From Acidimicrobiales bacterium (lineage in GTDB: Bacteria > Actinomycetota > Acidimicrobiia > Acidimicrobiales > UBA8592), in assembly GCA_022425805.1 (NCBI GenBank), contig JAKMEQ010000093.1, positions 1 through 45,116 on the forward strand: a stretch of 45,116 nt of DNA, read 5' to 3'. This document shows, in pieces, positions 32,958 to 42,442 of this stretch; within the stretch, counting starts at the first letter, position 1, and each line of letters begins with the position of its first letter. A program made the position numbers and the translations under genes. The notes beneath the pieces were generated by a model. The model saw nothing but the letters and a program-made list of their open reading frames with translations. It did no database searches and was not told the origin of the DNA.

Positions 32958-33593
32958 CTAGTTCGCCGGTGGCAAGTCTTTCCCAGATTGGACTGAAAGA
33001 CTTTCGTTAGATGATTCTTGCGGTGAGGTATCTACTTCTGTTCGTAAGCCGTTTTCCAAAGCCTCGACAACATCGGCTCCAGGTACAAATTGAGCTAGTG
33101 GTGGAAGGTCAGCTAGGGCAACCAATCCTAAACGTTCAAGAAACAATGACGTAGTTCCAAAAAGAACCGCTGAGCCAGGGCCGGCATCTCGACCTACTTC
33201 TTGGACATATCCACGTTGCTGTAGCGTGCGAACCACAGTATCAACATCTACACCGCGGATAGCTGAAATTTGCATTCGCGACAGCGGTTGCTTGTAGGCA
33301 ATGATCGCAAGAGTTTCGAGTGCTGCTGCCGATAGTCTCGTATTCTGTCCCTCCACTACAAAACGCTCAACGTATGGCGAAGTATCCGGGTGAGTTTGGA
33401 ACCGGTACCCCCCTGCAACTTTCGCTAGTATGAACCCACGTTCATTCTCTTCATATTCTTTCGCAAGTTGCGAGCAAATCTCTTCAATCTCCTTTTTTGG
33501 TATTTCGAGCAATTGTGCCAACATATTCGGTTCCACCGGATTGTCAGCTACCAGAATAATCGCTTCAATGGATCGTCGGTATTCATTAGAGAT
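32958..33593 (-). CDS. scpB: Condensin subunit ScpB, apparently starting at ATC
   Basis: ScpB bridges SMC and ScpA in chromosome condensation through two winged-helix domains. The body shows ALETLAIIAYKQPLSRMQISAIRGV and GPGSAVLFGTTSLFLERLG. The frame opens right after the scpA TGA and has no ATG, GTG or TTG until GTG 33536, which lies past the first conserved helix (RRSIEAIILVADNP). An ATC at 33593-33591 gives the expected N-terminus, 211 aa long, with AGGGG nine nt upstream. An overlapping ATG at 33600 is in another frame and hits TAA after four codons. I therefore annotate the ATC; a sequencing indel is the main alternative. Confidence 0.85.
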   Translation of the reverse strand: MSNEYRRSIEAIILVADNPVEPNMLAQLLEIPKKEIEEICSQLAKEYEENERGFILAKVAGGYRFQTHPDTSPYVERFVVEGQNTRLSAAALETLAIIAYKQPLSRMQISAIRGVDVDTVVRTLQQRGYVQEVGRDAGPGSAVLFGTTSLFLERLGLVALADLPPLAQFVPGADVVEALENGLRTEVDTSPQESSNESLSVQSGKDLPPAN

Positions 33594-33599
33594 AGGCCA

Positions 33600-34367
33600 T
33601 CACCCCTCGTAGGTATCTATAACACTGTGACCGCTAGCTTCGGCAAAGCCAATCCATTCAATGGTCAATGACCCGAACGTCGTAAACTGTGTCAATTCCA
33701 CAATACCCTGCTTATACATTTCGAGAATTGCTAAAAAATGCACGACAATCTCGATCCTGTCAACAGCAGAACTAGTCAGTTCACGCAAGGTCGTTTTTCC
33801 CTTTTTGGAAATTTCTCCGCTCAGTCGTGTAACGGTTTCCGCAACCGTTAACTTGACTGGGGAGACATGAAAGAAGTCGACTTGAGGCTTCGGTGCTGTA
33901 GCTCGACAGTACGCCTCAGCTAAATCTGTTGCAGTAACACCGGTCAGAAGGTCAGGAACAAGGCCGAGAAATTGCTCTTCCATTCCAGATGTTCGTGGAT
34001 AAGAAAACGATGCATCATACGCTAGATTCTCAAGTGAACGTGATGCATCTTTAAATGTCTTACACTCGAGAAGCCGAGCAAGAAGGAGGTCCCTTTCTTC
34101 CCATAGTGCAAGCTCATCCTCTAAGTCATAGCCAGAAGTGTTAGGAAGCAAACGCCTACTTTTCAATTCTACAAGGGTCGATGCTATGAGGAGAAACTCG
34201 GTAGCTATACCTAAGTCAACATCTCCCATACGAGTCAGCTCTTGAAGGTACGCATCTATGATCCCGCCAAGTGAAATTTCGTAAAGATCTACCTCATCTT
34301 GAAGAATGAGATGCAAAAGCAGGTCGAAAGGCCCTGCAAAAACAGGGGTGTCTACTTCATATGTCAC
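33600..34367 (-). CDS. scpA: Condensin subunit ScpA (kleisin)
   Basis: A 255-aa kleisin linking the SMC heads. The N-terminal domain has the family signature FAGPFDLLLHLILQDEVDLY, then GIATEFLLIASTLVELKSRRLLP. The C-terminal winged-helix segment VVHFLAILEMYKQGIVELTQ binds the SMC head. The middle is acidic and helical. The start is GTG 34367. The last codon before TGA is in the same frame as scpB, with no base left between them. The xerD-scpA neighbourhood common in actinobacteria is interrupted here by the 34476-39201 genes, and parA is absent from the window. Confidence 0.95.
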   Translation of the reverse strand: MTYEVDTPVFAGPFDLLLHLILQDEVDLYEISLGGIIDAYLQELTRMGDVDLGIATEFLLIASTLVELKSRRLLPNTSGYDLEDELALWEERDLLLARLLECKTFKDASRSLENLAYDASFSYPRTSGMEEQFLGLVPDLLTGVTATDLAEAYCRATAPKPQVDFFHVSPVKLTVAETVTRLSGEISKKGKTTLRELTSSAVDRIEIVVHFLAILEMYKQGIVELTQFTTFGSLTIEWIGFAEASGHSVIDTYEG

Positions 34368-34475
34368 TGCTTAACCTTAGATCCCAACTCATGCAAAGAA
34401 GTGAACCCCCGAATAAATTTTCACTATCGACTTAACTACTTTCCACCTGATGGAAGATAAACCTAGGATCGAGAT

Positions 34476-35834
34476 ATGCCGACCGTCATGTACTGGTTCC
34501 GAAAGGATCTACGACTCACCGGAAACCCTGCTTGGTCTGCTGCCTGCAAAGCCGGACATGTTTTCCCAGTTTTTATAAGTGAACCAGAACTTATCAGCGC
34601 AGCTGGTAAAGAACGGTTAATACAACTTTATGAGAATCTTGAATCTCTTCATCAGGAACTAGCCCAATTAGGTGGAGCACTCCACTTACTTCAGGGGCCT
34701 GCAGAAAAAGTGATTCCCAGACTTATCAGTGAGCTTGATGTAGCAAAGATTTTTGTCAACTCTGATGTGTCTCCCTTCTCAACAAAGCGAGATACAACAT
34801 TAGAACAAAAAATTAATATACCTATTCAGAAACACTGGGGAAATCTAATGCATCCGCCTGGATCGGTACTTACCCAGAAAGGGACTCTTTCTAAGGCATT
34901 CACCCCTTTCTACAAAAAATGGAACCAGATGCCCCTAGCCGAGATGCCCGCATTCACATCTCCAGAATTCATACGAGTAGAAAAATTGTTCTGGGAAAAA
35001 CCAAATATCACTTCATCGCATGGTTTAAATTCCGGGAGTGCCGGTGCCAAAACACGACTTGATGACTTTTTGTCCAGATCTGAACGTTATGAGGAGCTAA
35101 GAAACTTTCCGGGAAAGAGTGGAACCTCCATGTTGTCATCTGACCTGCATTTTGGAACGATAGGGCCATTAGAGATAATAAATAGAGTCAAAAGCGATAG
35201 TCATAGCCAGCAAATGTTTATACGCCAGCTCGCTTGGCGTGACTGGTATGCTCATCTCCTCTTCGCAACACCGGAAATAATATTCAAATCTGCAAACCCA
35301 ATTTATGAAAAAATTCAGTGGGAAAATAACCTTCTAGATTTCGACCTTTGGAAAAATGGGAAAACTGGCTATCCGATAGTTGATGCTGGCATGAGAGAAC
35401 TTCGTGCAACAGGGTTTATGCACAATAGAGTCCGAATGATCACTGCCTCTTTCCTCATAAAGGATCTACTGGTTGATTGGCGATTAGGAGAAAAGTATTT
35501 CCGACGGCACTTAATTGATGGAGATATTGCACAGAATGTTGGTAATTGGCAGTGGGTAGCTGGAACCGGATTTGATGCAGCACCATATTTTCGAGTTTTT
35601 AATCCAGTGTTACAATCCAAAAAATTTGATCCTGCTGGCGAATATATCCGCGCATGGGTGCCCGAGATCGGCAGCTTACAAAACGATCAGATCCATTCTC
35701 CGTGGACAATGACCAAGAACGATCTTCTGATACATGGAATAACTCTAGGAACGACTTACCCGCTTCCGCTTGTCGACCATGCTGAAGCTCGGGACCGTTC
35801 ATTGAAGGCATACAAAAAAGTTCGTGAGATCTAA
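34476..35834 (+). CDS. phrB: Deoxyribodipyrimidine photolyase (class I CPD type)
   Basis: A 452-aa flavoprotein that repairs UV-induced pyrimidine dimers with blue light. The N-terminal antenna domain begins TVMYWFRKDLRLTGNPAW. The FAD-binding domain has RQLAWRDWYAHLL, KTGYPIVDAGMRELRATGFMHNR and NWQWVAGTGFDAAPYFRVFNP, all diagnostic of class I enzymes. The tryptophan electron-transfer chain appears intact (W in NWQW and WRDW). It is convergent with the GrdB-like selenoprotein gene, 10 nt apart, and divergent from scpA. It fits a sunlit surface-water lifestyle. Confidence 0.95.
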   Translation: MPTVMYWFRKDLRLTGNPAWSAACKAGHVFPVFISEPELISAAGKERLIQLYENLESLHQELAQLGGALHLLQGPAEKVIPRLISELDVAKIFVNSDVSPFSTKRDTTLEQKINIPIQKHWGNLMHPPGSVLTQKGTLSKAFTPFYKKWNQMPLAEMPAFTSPEFIRVEKLFWEKPNITSSHGLNSGSAGAKTRLDDFLSRSERYEELRNFPGKSGTSMLSSDLHFGTIGPLEIINRVKSDSHSQQMFIRQLAWRDWYAHLLFATPEIIFKSANPIYEKIQWENNLLDFDLWKNGKTGYPIVDAGMRELRATGFMHNRVRMITASFLIKDLLVDWRLGEKYFRRHLIDGDIAQNVGNWQWVAGTGFDAAPYFRVFNPVLQSKKFDPAGEYIRAWVPEIGSLQNDQIHSPWTMTKNDLLIHGITLGTTYPLPLVDHAEARDRSLKAYKKVREI

Positions 35835-35844
35835 CAACAAGAAC

Positions 35845-36789
35845 TTAGAAGTCAATACCTTGGCAAATCCTGCAAGTTTCTCCCTCGTGCATCCTGGCAG
35901 CTTTATCTGCGTCTTCTTCAGTCTGGTACTGCGGTTCACCCCATCGCTCTAACCTGTCATCGACTACTTCACCGGGTTGGGTTTTCAACGGACCTCCTGC
36001 GGGAAAAACAAAGTCTTTCCACACGTCTGTAGTTTCCCATTTGTGCGGCAGGTCCACTATATGCTCTTCGGTCTCCCGCTCTACTAACGACATTGCTTCA
36101 GATACGATCAGGTATGAAACGTTTGGGTCTTCAACTTTTCCAGTTGTATGCCCGAGGGGAAAATCGGAAAAAACTGCTCGAGGTGTTTTTGCCGCTCTTG
36201 TGATGTCACGTGCAGAAGTAACGGAAGTAGTAGAGATGCCAGCGATTTCAAGTTGATGAGCGATCAAACCCACGGTCTGATGACAGACAGGTCAAACGGG
36301 AACTAAGAGAACTACATCTATTTCGTCCTCTAGGCAACGTTGGACCAGTGCAGGGGCAAGTTCTTCGCAGACACTACGTTGGGAGTAAATACCTCCCATA
36401 CAAGTAAAAAAATAAGGAGCTAACTCTCCAATAATATTTTCTTTTTCGAGTTTCTGAAGAGCATCAATAGGAAAAACAACATTGATGTCTTTTCGGGCAT
36501 CTTCTAGATCATAGGCAAAATGTGTTGCCCTTAAATTATTTGCATCGATATTGGATGGGATAGCGCGGTATGTTGTGTCGTCACGATAATTAAATGCAAC
36601 CTGTCCTGCCGCGTATATACCCCCTGTTGCGATAACACCTACTCGACTATCTGAAACTGCCTTAACAACAGGTGCCAAGGGTGGCGGCGAAGAGGCGACA
36701 AACCATTCGTAAGGTTCATATCCGAGTGCCGCATAAGTCGCCGTGATCCTTTTCATATAGTTGATTGGGGTTTGCCGGTTACTTTCCAT
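35845..36789 (-). CDS. GrdB-like selenoprotein (glycine/sarcosine/betaine reductase selenoprotein B family), Sec166
   Basis: One frame of 315 codons is broken only by TGA 36294-36292. Read as selenocysteine it gives VVLLVPV-U-PVCHQTVGLIAHQ, a U-x-x-C motif (Sec166, Cys169) in the middle of a GrdB-family protein. The N-terminal half shows YMKRITATYAALGYEPYEW, GVIATGGIYA and FTCMGGIY; the C-terminal half has GISTTSVTSARDITRAAKTPRAVF and ends with another CxxC (CRICQGIDF). True GrdB works with GrdA and GrdC in anaerobic glycine reductase; none of those is nearby, and free-standing relatives in aerobic marine bacteria have no established role. Redox activity is likely. ATG 36789 has AGGA nine nt upstream. 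It is divergent from trpS. Confidence 0.92.
36263..36281 (-). promoter_or_regulatory. SECIS-like hairpin after the Sec166 TGA
   Basis: On the minus strand ATCAGACC and GGTTTGAT form an 8-bp stem (one G-U pair) closed by a 3-nt loop GTG. The loop G is the 19th nucleotide after TGA 36294-36292. Stem length, distance and the GU-purine loop closely match the hairpin after the UGSC selenoprotein TGA, which supports both as SelB-binding elements. A different local fold (GTCTG/CAGAC) is shorter and lies too near the TGA. Confidence 0.65.
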
Positions 36790-36878
36790 CTTTAAATCCT
36801 AGCCGGTAAGCACACTTTCTTAGATTTCAACTGCTGGGTTGCGCACATCTGGTAATTCATCGCGTAACCTTAGCCAAG

Positions 36879-37859
36879 ATGGCACGTGTATTTAGTGGAA
36901 TCCAACCTTCAGGTGATTTACACCTCGGCAATCTTCTTGGTGCCCTTGTCAACTGGGTCGACCATCAAGACGACCATGAAGCGGTTTATTGCATAGTAGA
37001 TCTTCATGCTTTAACCCTTCCGAAAGACCCAAACGATCTGAGGGCTAGCACTTTACAACTTGCCCAATTGCTTTTGGCTGTTGGTCTAGATCCGGAAAAA
37101 TGTACACTCTTTGTGCAAAGCCACGTACCTGAGCATTCTCAATTAGCCTGGCTTATGGAATGTACAGTCAGTTTCGGGGAGCTGAGTCGGATGACTGCTT
37201 TCAAGGACAAATCAGGCCGTAACGATTTCACCTCTGCTGGCTTATTTACATATCCAGCTCTTCAGGCAGCTGACATCCTTTTGTATGACACTGACCTCGT
37301 TCCAGTCGGCGACGACCAGCGTCAACATATTGAGATCACTCGGGATATAGCCGAACGCTTCAATAGCCGTTTCGGAGAAACATTTACCATTCCTCAGCAT
37401 GTGATTCCCACTGCAGGAGCCAGGGTAATGGACTTACAACACCCAGAACAAAAGATGTCTAAATCTGAAATATCTACAAATGGAACTATCAATGTCCTCG
37501 AACCCTTAGATACTGTTCGAAAGAAAATTAAACGAGCAGTGACGGATAGTGACAATGAAATCCAGTTTGACTTCGATAATAAACCTGGAGTTTCAAACCT
37601 TCTATCCATTCTTAGTGCTTCAACTGGACAACAACCTGGTGAAGTAGCGAAAACTTTTGATCGTTACGGTGATTTAAAAGCTGCTACAGCTGATGCAGTC
37701 GTGGAGCTTCTTGGCCCTATCCAACAGCGCTTCGCCGAACTTCAATCAGACTCTGAGGAAACCCGACGCCTTTTGCAAATAGGCGCTGAAAAAGCTCAGG
37801 AGGTCGCTTCTCAGACTCTAGAACGTGCAAAAAAGAATTCTGGTTTGTTAGAACCTTAA
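36879..37859 (+). CDS. trpS: Tryptophanyl-tRNA synthetase
   Basis: A 326-aa class I aminoacyl-tRNA synthetase that charges tRNA-Trp. The nucleotide-binding signature is HLGN at residues 15-18 (SGIQPSGDLHLGNLLGA), and the KMSKS loop is present near residue 192. The Rossmann core shows YCIVDLHALT and YPALQAADILLYDTDLVPVGDDQ. Length is normal, ending in a helical tail. ATG 36879 was chosen because the conserved sequence begins immediately. It is divergent from the selenoprotein gene and converges with the SpoU methylase gene, 5 nt apart. Confidence 0.97.
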   Translation: MARVFSGIQPSGDLHLGNLLGALVNWVDHQDDHEAVYCIVDLHALTLPKDPNDLRASTLQLAQLLLAVGLDPEKCTLFVQSHVPEHSQLAWLMECTVSFGELSRMTAFKDKSGRNDFTSAGLFTYPALQAADILLYDTDLVPVGDDQRQHIEITRDIAERFNSRFGETFTIPQHVIPTAGARVMDLQHPEQKMSKSEISTNGTINVLEPLDTVRKKIKRAVTDSDNEIQFDFDNKPGVSNLLSILSASTGQQPGEVAKTFDRYGDLKAATADAVVELLGPIQQRFAELQSDSEETRRLLQIGAEKAQEVASQTLERAKKNSGLLEP

Positions 37860-37864
37860 GGCTA

Positions 37865-38686
37865 TTACGAAAAACGGGCTTCACGAATAGCGTAAAGCGC
37901 TACTGCAGCAGCAGTTCCCACATTCAGTGAATCGACATTTCTGTCCATCGGAATACGTATTTGATAATCACTTTCTTGGAGCGTTTCCTCTGTGAGACCA
38001 GGGCCTTCTGCCCCAATGATCAGAGCCACAGGATCATCCTTTCCTATACAGAAGTCCCCTACTCTTCGAGCATGATTACCAGGCGTTAGGGCAACCAACG
38101 CAAAACCTGCCGACTTTAACACGCGAAGACCTTCAGGAAAAAGAGGCAGACGCACATGCTTTATCGAGAATACTTGCCCCATGGAAACTCGAACAGCCCT
38201 ACGGTACATCGGATCGCATGATGACGGGTCAAGACATACTAAGTCAGATCCCAAGGCACACGCGTTACGAAAAAGTGCTCCCATGTTTGTTGGGTTATTT
38301 ACTCTTTCAGTTACGACTACTGTCTTAGCCGTTTTAAGGGCTGCTGCAGCATCCGGAAGTGGTGGTCGAAAGAAAGATCCAATCGGGTCACGGAGATATG
38401 GTCTTCCAGATATAGCCGTCAAAACGATCTCATTACATAGCAGTATGTTGGCTGATTGTGGTAAGCCTTTCGGGAGCGGCTTTTTGCTGCTGGTGTCAAT
38501 CAGAAGCGTAGAAAGAACATAACCGGACGATATACCACGCTCAATTACTTGATTCCCCTCAGCCAAAAAGAACCCCGCCATATCACCATCTGGGAGTTCG
38601 CGTTCTTGTCGTAACAGGTGGTCATCCAAACGCAGGTAATCAGCTACTAGCGGGTCATTGGGGTCCTCAACTGTATACGTCTTCAT
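37865..38686 (-). CDS. SpoU/TrmH-family RNA ribose 2'-O-methyltransferase
   Basis: A 273-aa SPOUT methyltransferase. The three knot motifs are visible: NPTNMGALFRNACALG (motif 1, near 132-147), ALIIGAEGPGLTEE (motif 2) and IPMDRNVDSLNVGTAAAVALY (motif 3). The first 110 residues form an L30-like RNA-binding domain (GFFLAEGNQVIERGI). It would methylate a ribose in tRNA or rRNA using SAM; the target cannot be told. Its ATG overlaps the stop of the HD-domain gene by 4 nt, placing it last in the pyrG-NUDIX-xerD-HD-spoU run. Confidence 0.92.
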   Translation of the reverse strand: MKTYTVEDPNDPLVADYLRLDDHLLRQERELPDGDMAGFFLAEGNQVIERGISSGYVLSTLLIDTSSKKPLPKGLPQSANILLCNEIVLTAISGRPYLRDPIGSFFRPPLPDAAAALKTAKTVVVTERVNNPTNMGALFRNACALGSDLVCLDPSSCDPMYRRAVRVSMGQVFSIKHVRLPLFPEGLRVLKSAGFALVALTPGNHARRVGDFCIGKDDPVALIIGAEGPGLTEETLQESDYQIRIPMDRNVDSLNVGTAAAVALYAIREARFS

Positions 38687-39201
38687 AAGCGGTCGGCTTT
38701 CTTTAGTATGTTGAATACTGCTTCCGTCATTGAAACCTCAGCTGAAGTTTTATGATGACTTTCCGCCCATGTGACAACAATTTGCGAGCTTCCTGCTTCC
38801 CTTAGGAGGGTTGCTCCACGTTCACTATGAAATGCATAAAGCCCGAACTTTCCTCGAATACCTGCTTGTTTACACCATTGCCTCATGATCTTTTCTGGCA
38901 AAAAAGTTTGAAAAATAGTAGCAACCACACGCCCACTAACATTGAGGCCTGTTTCGGTTTTCCCGACATCGTGAAGCGCAGCTGCAATTACAAGATCCGT
39001 ATCATGACCGACCGAAATCTCATCAAGAACGCTGACTGCTCCTCGAATGCTATGGAGTTTATCGACATTAGGCTGTAACCGATAGAGATCTGCCTCCTTC
39101 TCATTCAAGAGCTCCAGCAGTCGTCTTTCCTGCACTGAGTCAAGATCCCGATCAAATAAAGAGGTCCACAAACGCCTTACCAAATGGAGAGGAGAGTCCA
39201 T
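38683..39201 (-). CDS. HD-domain phosphohydrolase-like protein
   Basis: A 172-aa protein with an HD metal-binding core: LHSIRGAVSVLDEI supplies the first His, and AAALHDVGKTETGLN supplies the HD pair. The last motif includes YAFHSERGATLLREAG and ESHHK. Members hydrolyse nucleotides or phosphate esters; the particular substrate is not evident. ATG 39201 is preferred, with AGGTG upstream; a TTG directly before it is possible. It lies 8 nt downstream of the xerD stop and overlaps the methyltransferase start. Confidence 0.85.
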   Translation of the reverse strand: MDSPLHLVRRLWTSLFDRDLDSVQERRLLELLNEKEADLYRLQPNVDKLHSIRGAVSVLDEISVGHDTDLVIAAALHDVGKTETGLNVSGRVVATIFQTFLPEKIMRQWCKQAGIRGKFGLYAFHSERGATLLREAGSSQIVVTWAESHHKTSAEVSMTEAVFNILKKADRL

Positions 39202-39209
39202 CAAAACAC

Positions 39210-40139
39210 CTATATCAATGCTCTCGGATGTGCCGAACGGTAAGCATCAATAAGTTGATCCCTCGAAACTTGAGTATAGATTTGAGTTGTTGAAATACTC
39301 GCATGTCCTAATAGCTCTTGTACCGTCCGAATATCGGCTCCGTGCTCAAGCATATGAGTAGCACATGAGTGCCTCAGAGTGTGGGGTGACAAGCCTGAGC
39401 CCAAGCCTACGCGGCTCCCATATTTTTTTACTATTCCCCACCCACCTTGTCGGCTTAGTCGATGTCCGCGACGATTCAAAAACAATGCTTCACTGTCTGC
39501 TCTGCAAGCCCAGAGGTCTGGCTCGAATGCTCCCCTACCTTCTGGGCGCAACCATTCATTTATAGCCTCTAAAGCGCACCTTCCCAAAGGGACTATCCGT
39601 TCCTTTTTTCCCTTTCCGAAAACTTTCAACAAACTTTCCTGGATGTCAACGTCGCTAATCGACAATGTCACTACTTCGGAAATCCTCGCCCCTGTCCCAT
39701 AAAGCAACTCGAGAATCGCCCTATCCCTCCTTGCAGCAGGCTCGTGACCTTCAATAGCCGCTAATAATCTGATAACTTCCTTCTCACTTATTGGTTTCGG
39801 AAGCCCACGGGGCACCCGAGGAAGTTCAACATCGCTTGTGGGGTCATCGGCGCGAATACTTTCCATAGTCAAGAAGCGATGGAAGGCTCGTATCGCAACC
39901 ATTGCACGTGTCACCGTCGAAGCGGCAAGTCCTTCGGCTTGTAGACGGCGAAGATAACTGATGATACTTTCCTCTTCTACCGCTACGACCGAAGTCCCCT
40001 CTTGATTTAACCAAACTAGATACTTCATCAGGTCACGGTGATACGAAGTAATAGTTGACCCTGATCGTCCGCGTTCAACGCGAAGCCAAAGGAGAAAGTC
40101 ATCGATTTCTCGTTCACCCATTACAGGCCTTGTAGTCAT
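39210..40139 (-). CDS. xerD: Site-specific tyrosine recombinase XerD
   Basis: A 309-aa chromosome dimer-resolution recombinase. The N-terminal SAM-like domain covers residues 1-100. The catalytic set is complete: Arg152 (GTGARISEV), Lys near 176, His253 and Arg256 (SPHTLRHSCATHML), His279 (LLGHASISTTQIYTQVS) and the nucleophile Tyr288. Size and position in the pyrG-NUDIX-xerD run identify it as chromosomal XerD rather than a phage or integron integrase. Its ATG overlaps the NUDIX stop by 4 nt. No dif site is recognised in the window. Confidence 0.95.
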   Translation of the reverse strand: MTTRPVMGEREIDDFLLWLRVERGRSGSTITSYHRDLMKYLVWLNQEGTSVVAVEEESIISYLRRLQAEGLAASTVTRAMVAIRAFHRFLTMESIRADDPTSDVELPRVPRGLPKPISEKEVIRLLAAIEGHEPAARRDRAILELLYGTGARISEVVTLSISDVDIQESLLKVFGKGKKERIVPLGRCALEAINEWLRPEGRGAFEPDLWACRADSEALFLNRRGHRLSRQGGWGIVKKYGSRVGLGSGLSPHTLRHSCATHMLEHGADIRTVQELLGHASISTTQIYTQVSRDQLIDAYRSAHPRALI

Positions 40140-40672
40140 GCGACGTATTCTTTCGCAAGAAGAATACCCAATATCGACTTTGCATCGATAATCCGCTTCT
40201 CTGATATCAAAGAAGTAACATCGGCAAGGGCAACTCTTACAATCTCCATATGTTCTTCTTCAATTCCTTGTCGATTATCTTGGACAGGAACACAATCAGT
40301 CGCCAGATAACAATACGAATATTCGTTACAAAAACCAGGTGAGTTATAGAACTCACTCATTAGCTGCAACTCACCCGCTTTCAATCCAACTTCTTCGATC
40401 AACTCACGATGCGCAGTTGCTTCAGGCGACTCACCAGGTATATCTCTTTTCCCGGCTGGTATTTCAAGGAGGTACTGATTCGCTGCAGAACGGTATTGTC
40501 GCACCATGATAACTTCTTCGCCGACTAGAGGGACTATACAGACAGCTCCTGGATGTTTCGCTATCTCCCGAATAACCACTTCGTCACTCGGTGTACGAAA
40601 CCTTCCCTCATAAATTGAAACAAGCGTCCCATCAAATTTGAGTTTTTCTTCAATCGGCTCGAAAGGTTTGAT
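40136..40672 (-). CDS. NUDIX hydrolase (ADP-ribose pyrophosphatase type), apparently starting at ATC
   Basis: A 178-aa NUDIX protein. The Nudix box reads PAGKRDIPGESPEATAHREL followed by IEEVG, with one residue more than the canonical spacing before the first Glu, and REIAKHPGAVCIVPL and VMVRQYRSAA are typical of ADP-ribose pyrophosphatases. No ATG or TTG lies before the conserved region. GTG 40756 is 59 nt inside pyrG, has no ribosome binding site and adds a 28-residue tail foreign to the family. ATC 40672-40670 is eight nt after a perfect AAGGAG and gives the expected N-terminus KPFEPIEEKLKFDG. I therefore annotate the ATC. It hydrolyses nucleoside diphosphate derivatives, probably ADP-ribose. 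Confidence 0.85.
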   Translation of the reverse strand: MKPFEPIEEKLKFDGTLVSIYEGRFRTPSDEVVIREIAKHPGAVCIVPLVGEEVIMVRQYRSAANQYLLEIPAGKRDIPGESPEATAHRELIEEVGLKAGELQLMSEFYNSPGFCNEYSYCYLATDCVPVQDNRQGIEEEHMEIVRVALADVTSLISEKRIIDAKSILGILLAKEYVA

Positions 40673-40697
40673 GAGGAAAGCTCCTTCGGTACGTGGT

Positions 40698-42353
<1,656 letters not shown>

Positions 42354-42442
42354 TCATAACCTTGTCATCTGCCTACGCGTTGGATAATCAAATTTCATTC
42401 AAGAAATCCAAAAAAGTTAGCCCCTTCAGAAAAAGTAACTTA

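Noticed and set aside
32958-34367. scpA TGA read as selenocysteine or by readthrough into an ScpA-ScpB fusion
   Set aside because: No Cys is near the TGA, no clear SECIS-like hairpin is at the right distance, and an ATC start with a ribosome binding site explains the gap better.
35845-36789. Two adjacent small genes of 165 and 142 aa
   Set aside because: They share a frame, are split only by TGA, and the joined sequence is a continuous GrdB-like protein with a UxxC motif.
39210-40139. Tyrosine recombinase as evidence of a mobile element
   Set aside because: Length, motifs and position in the pyrG-NUDIX-xerD run identify chromosomal XerD; no attachment repeats or phage genes are nearby.
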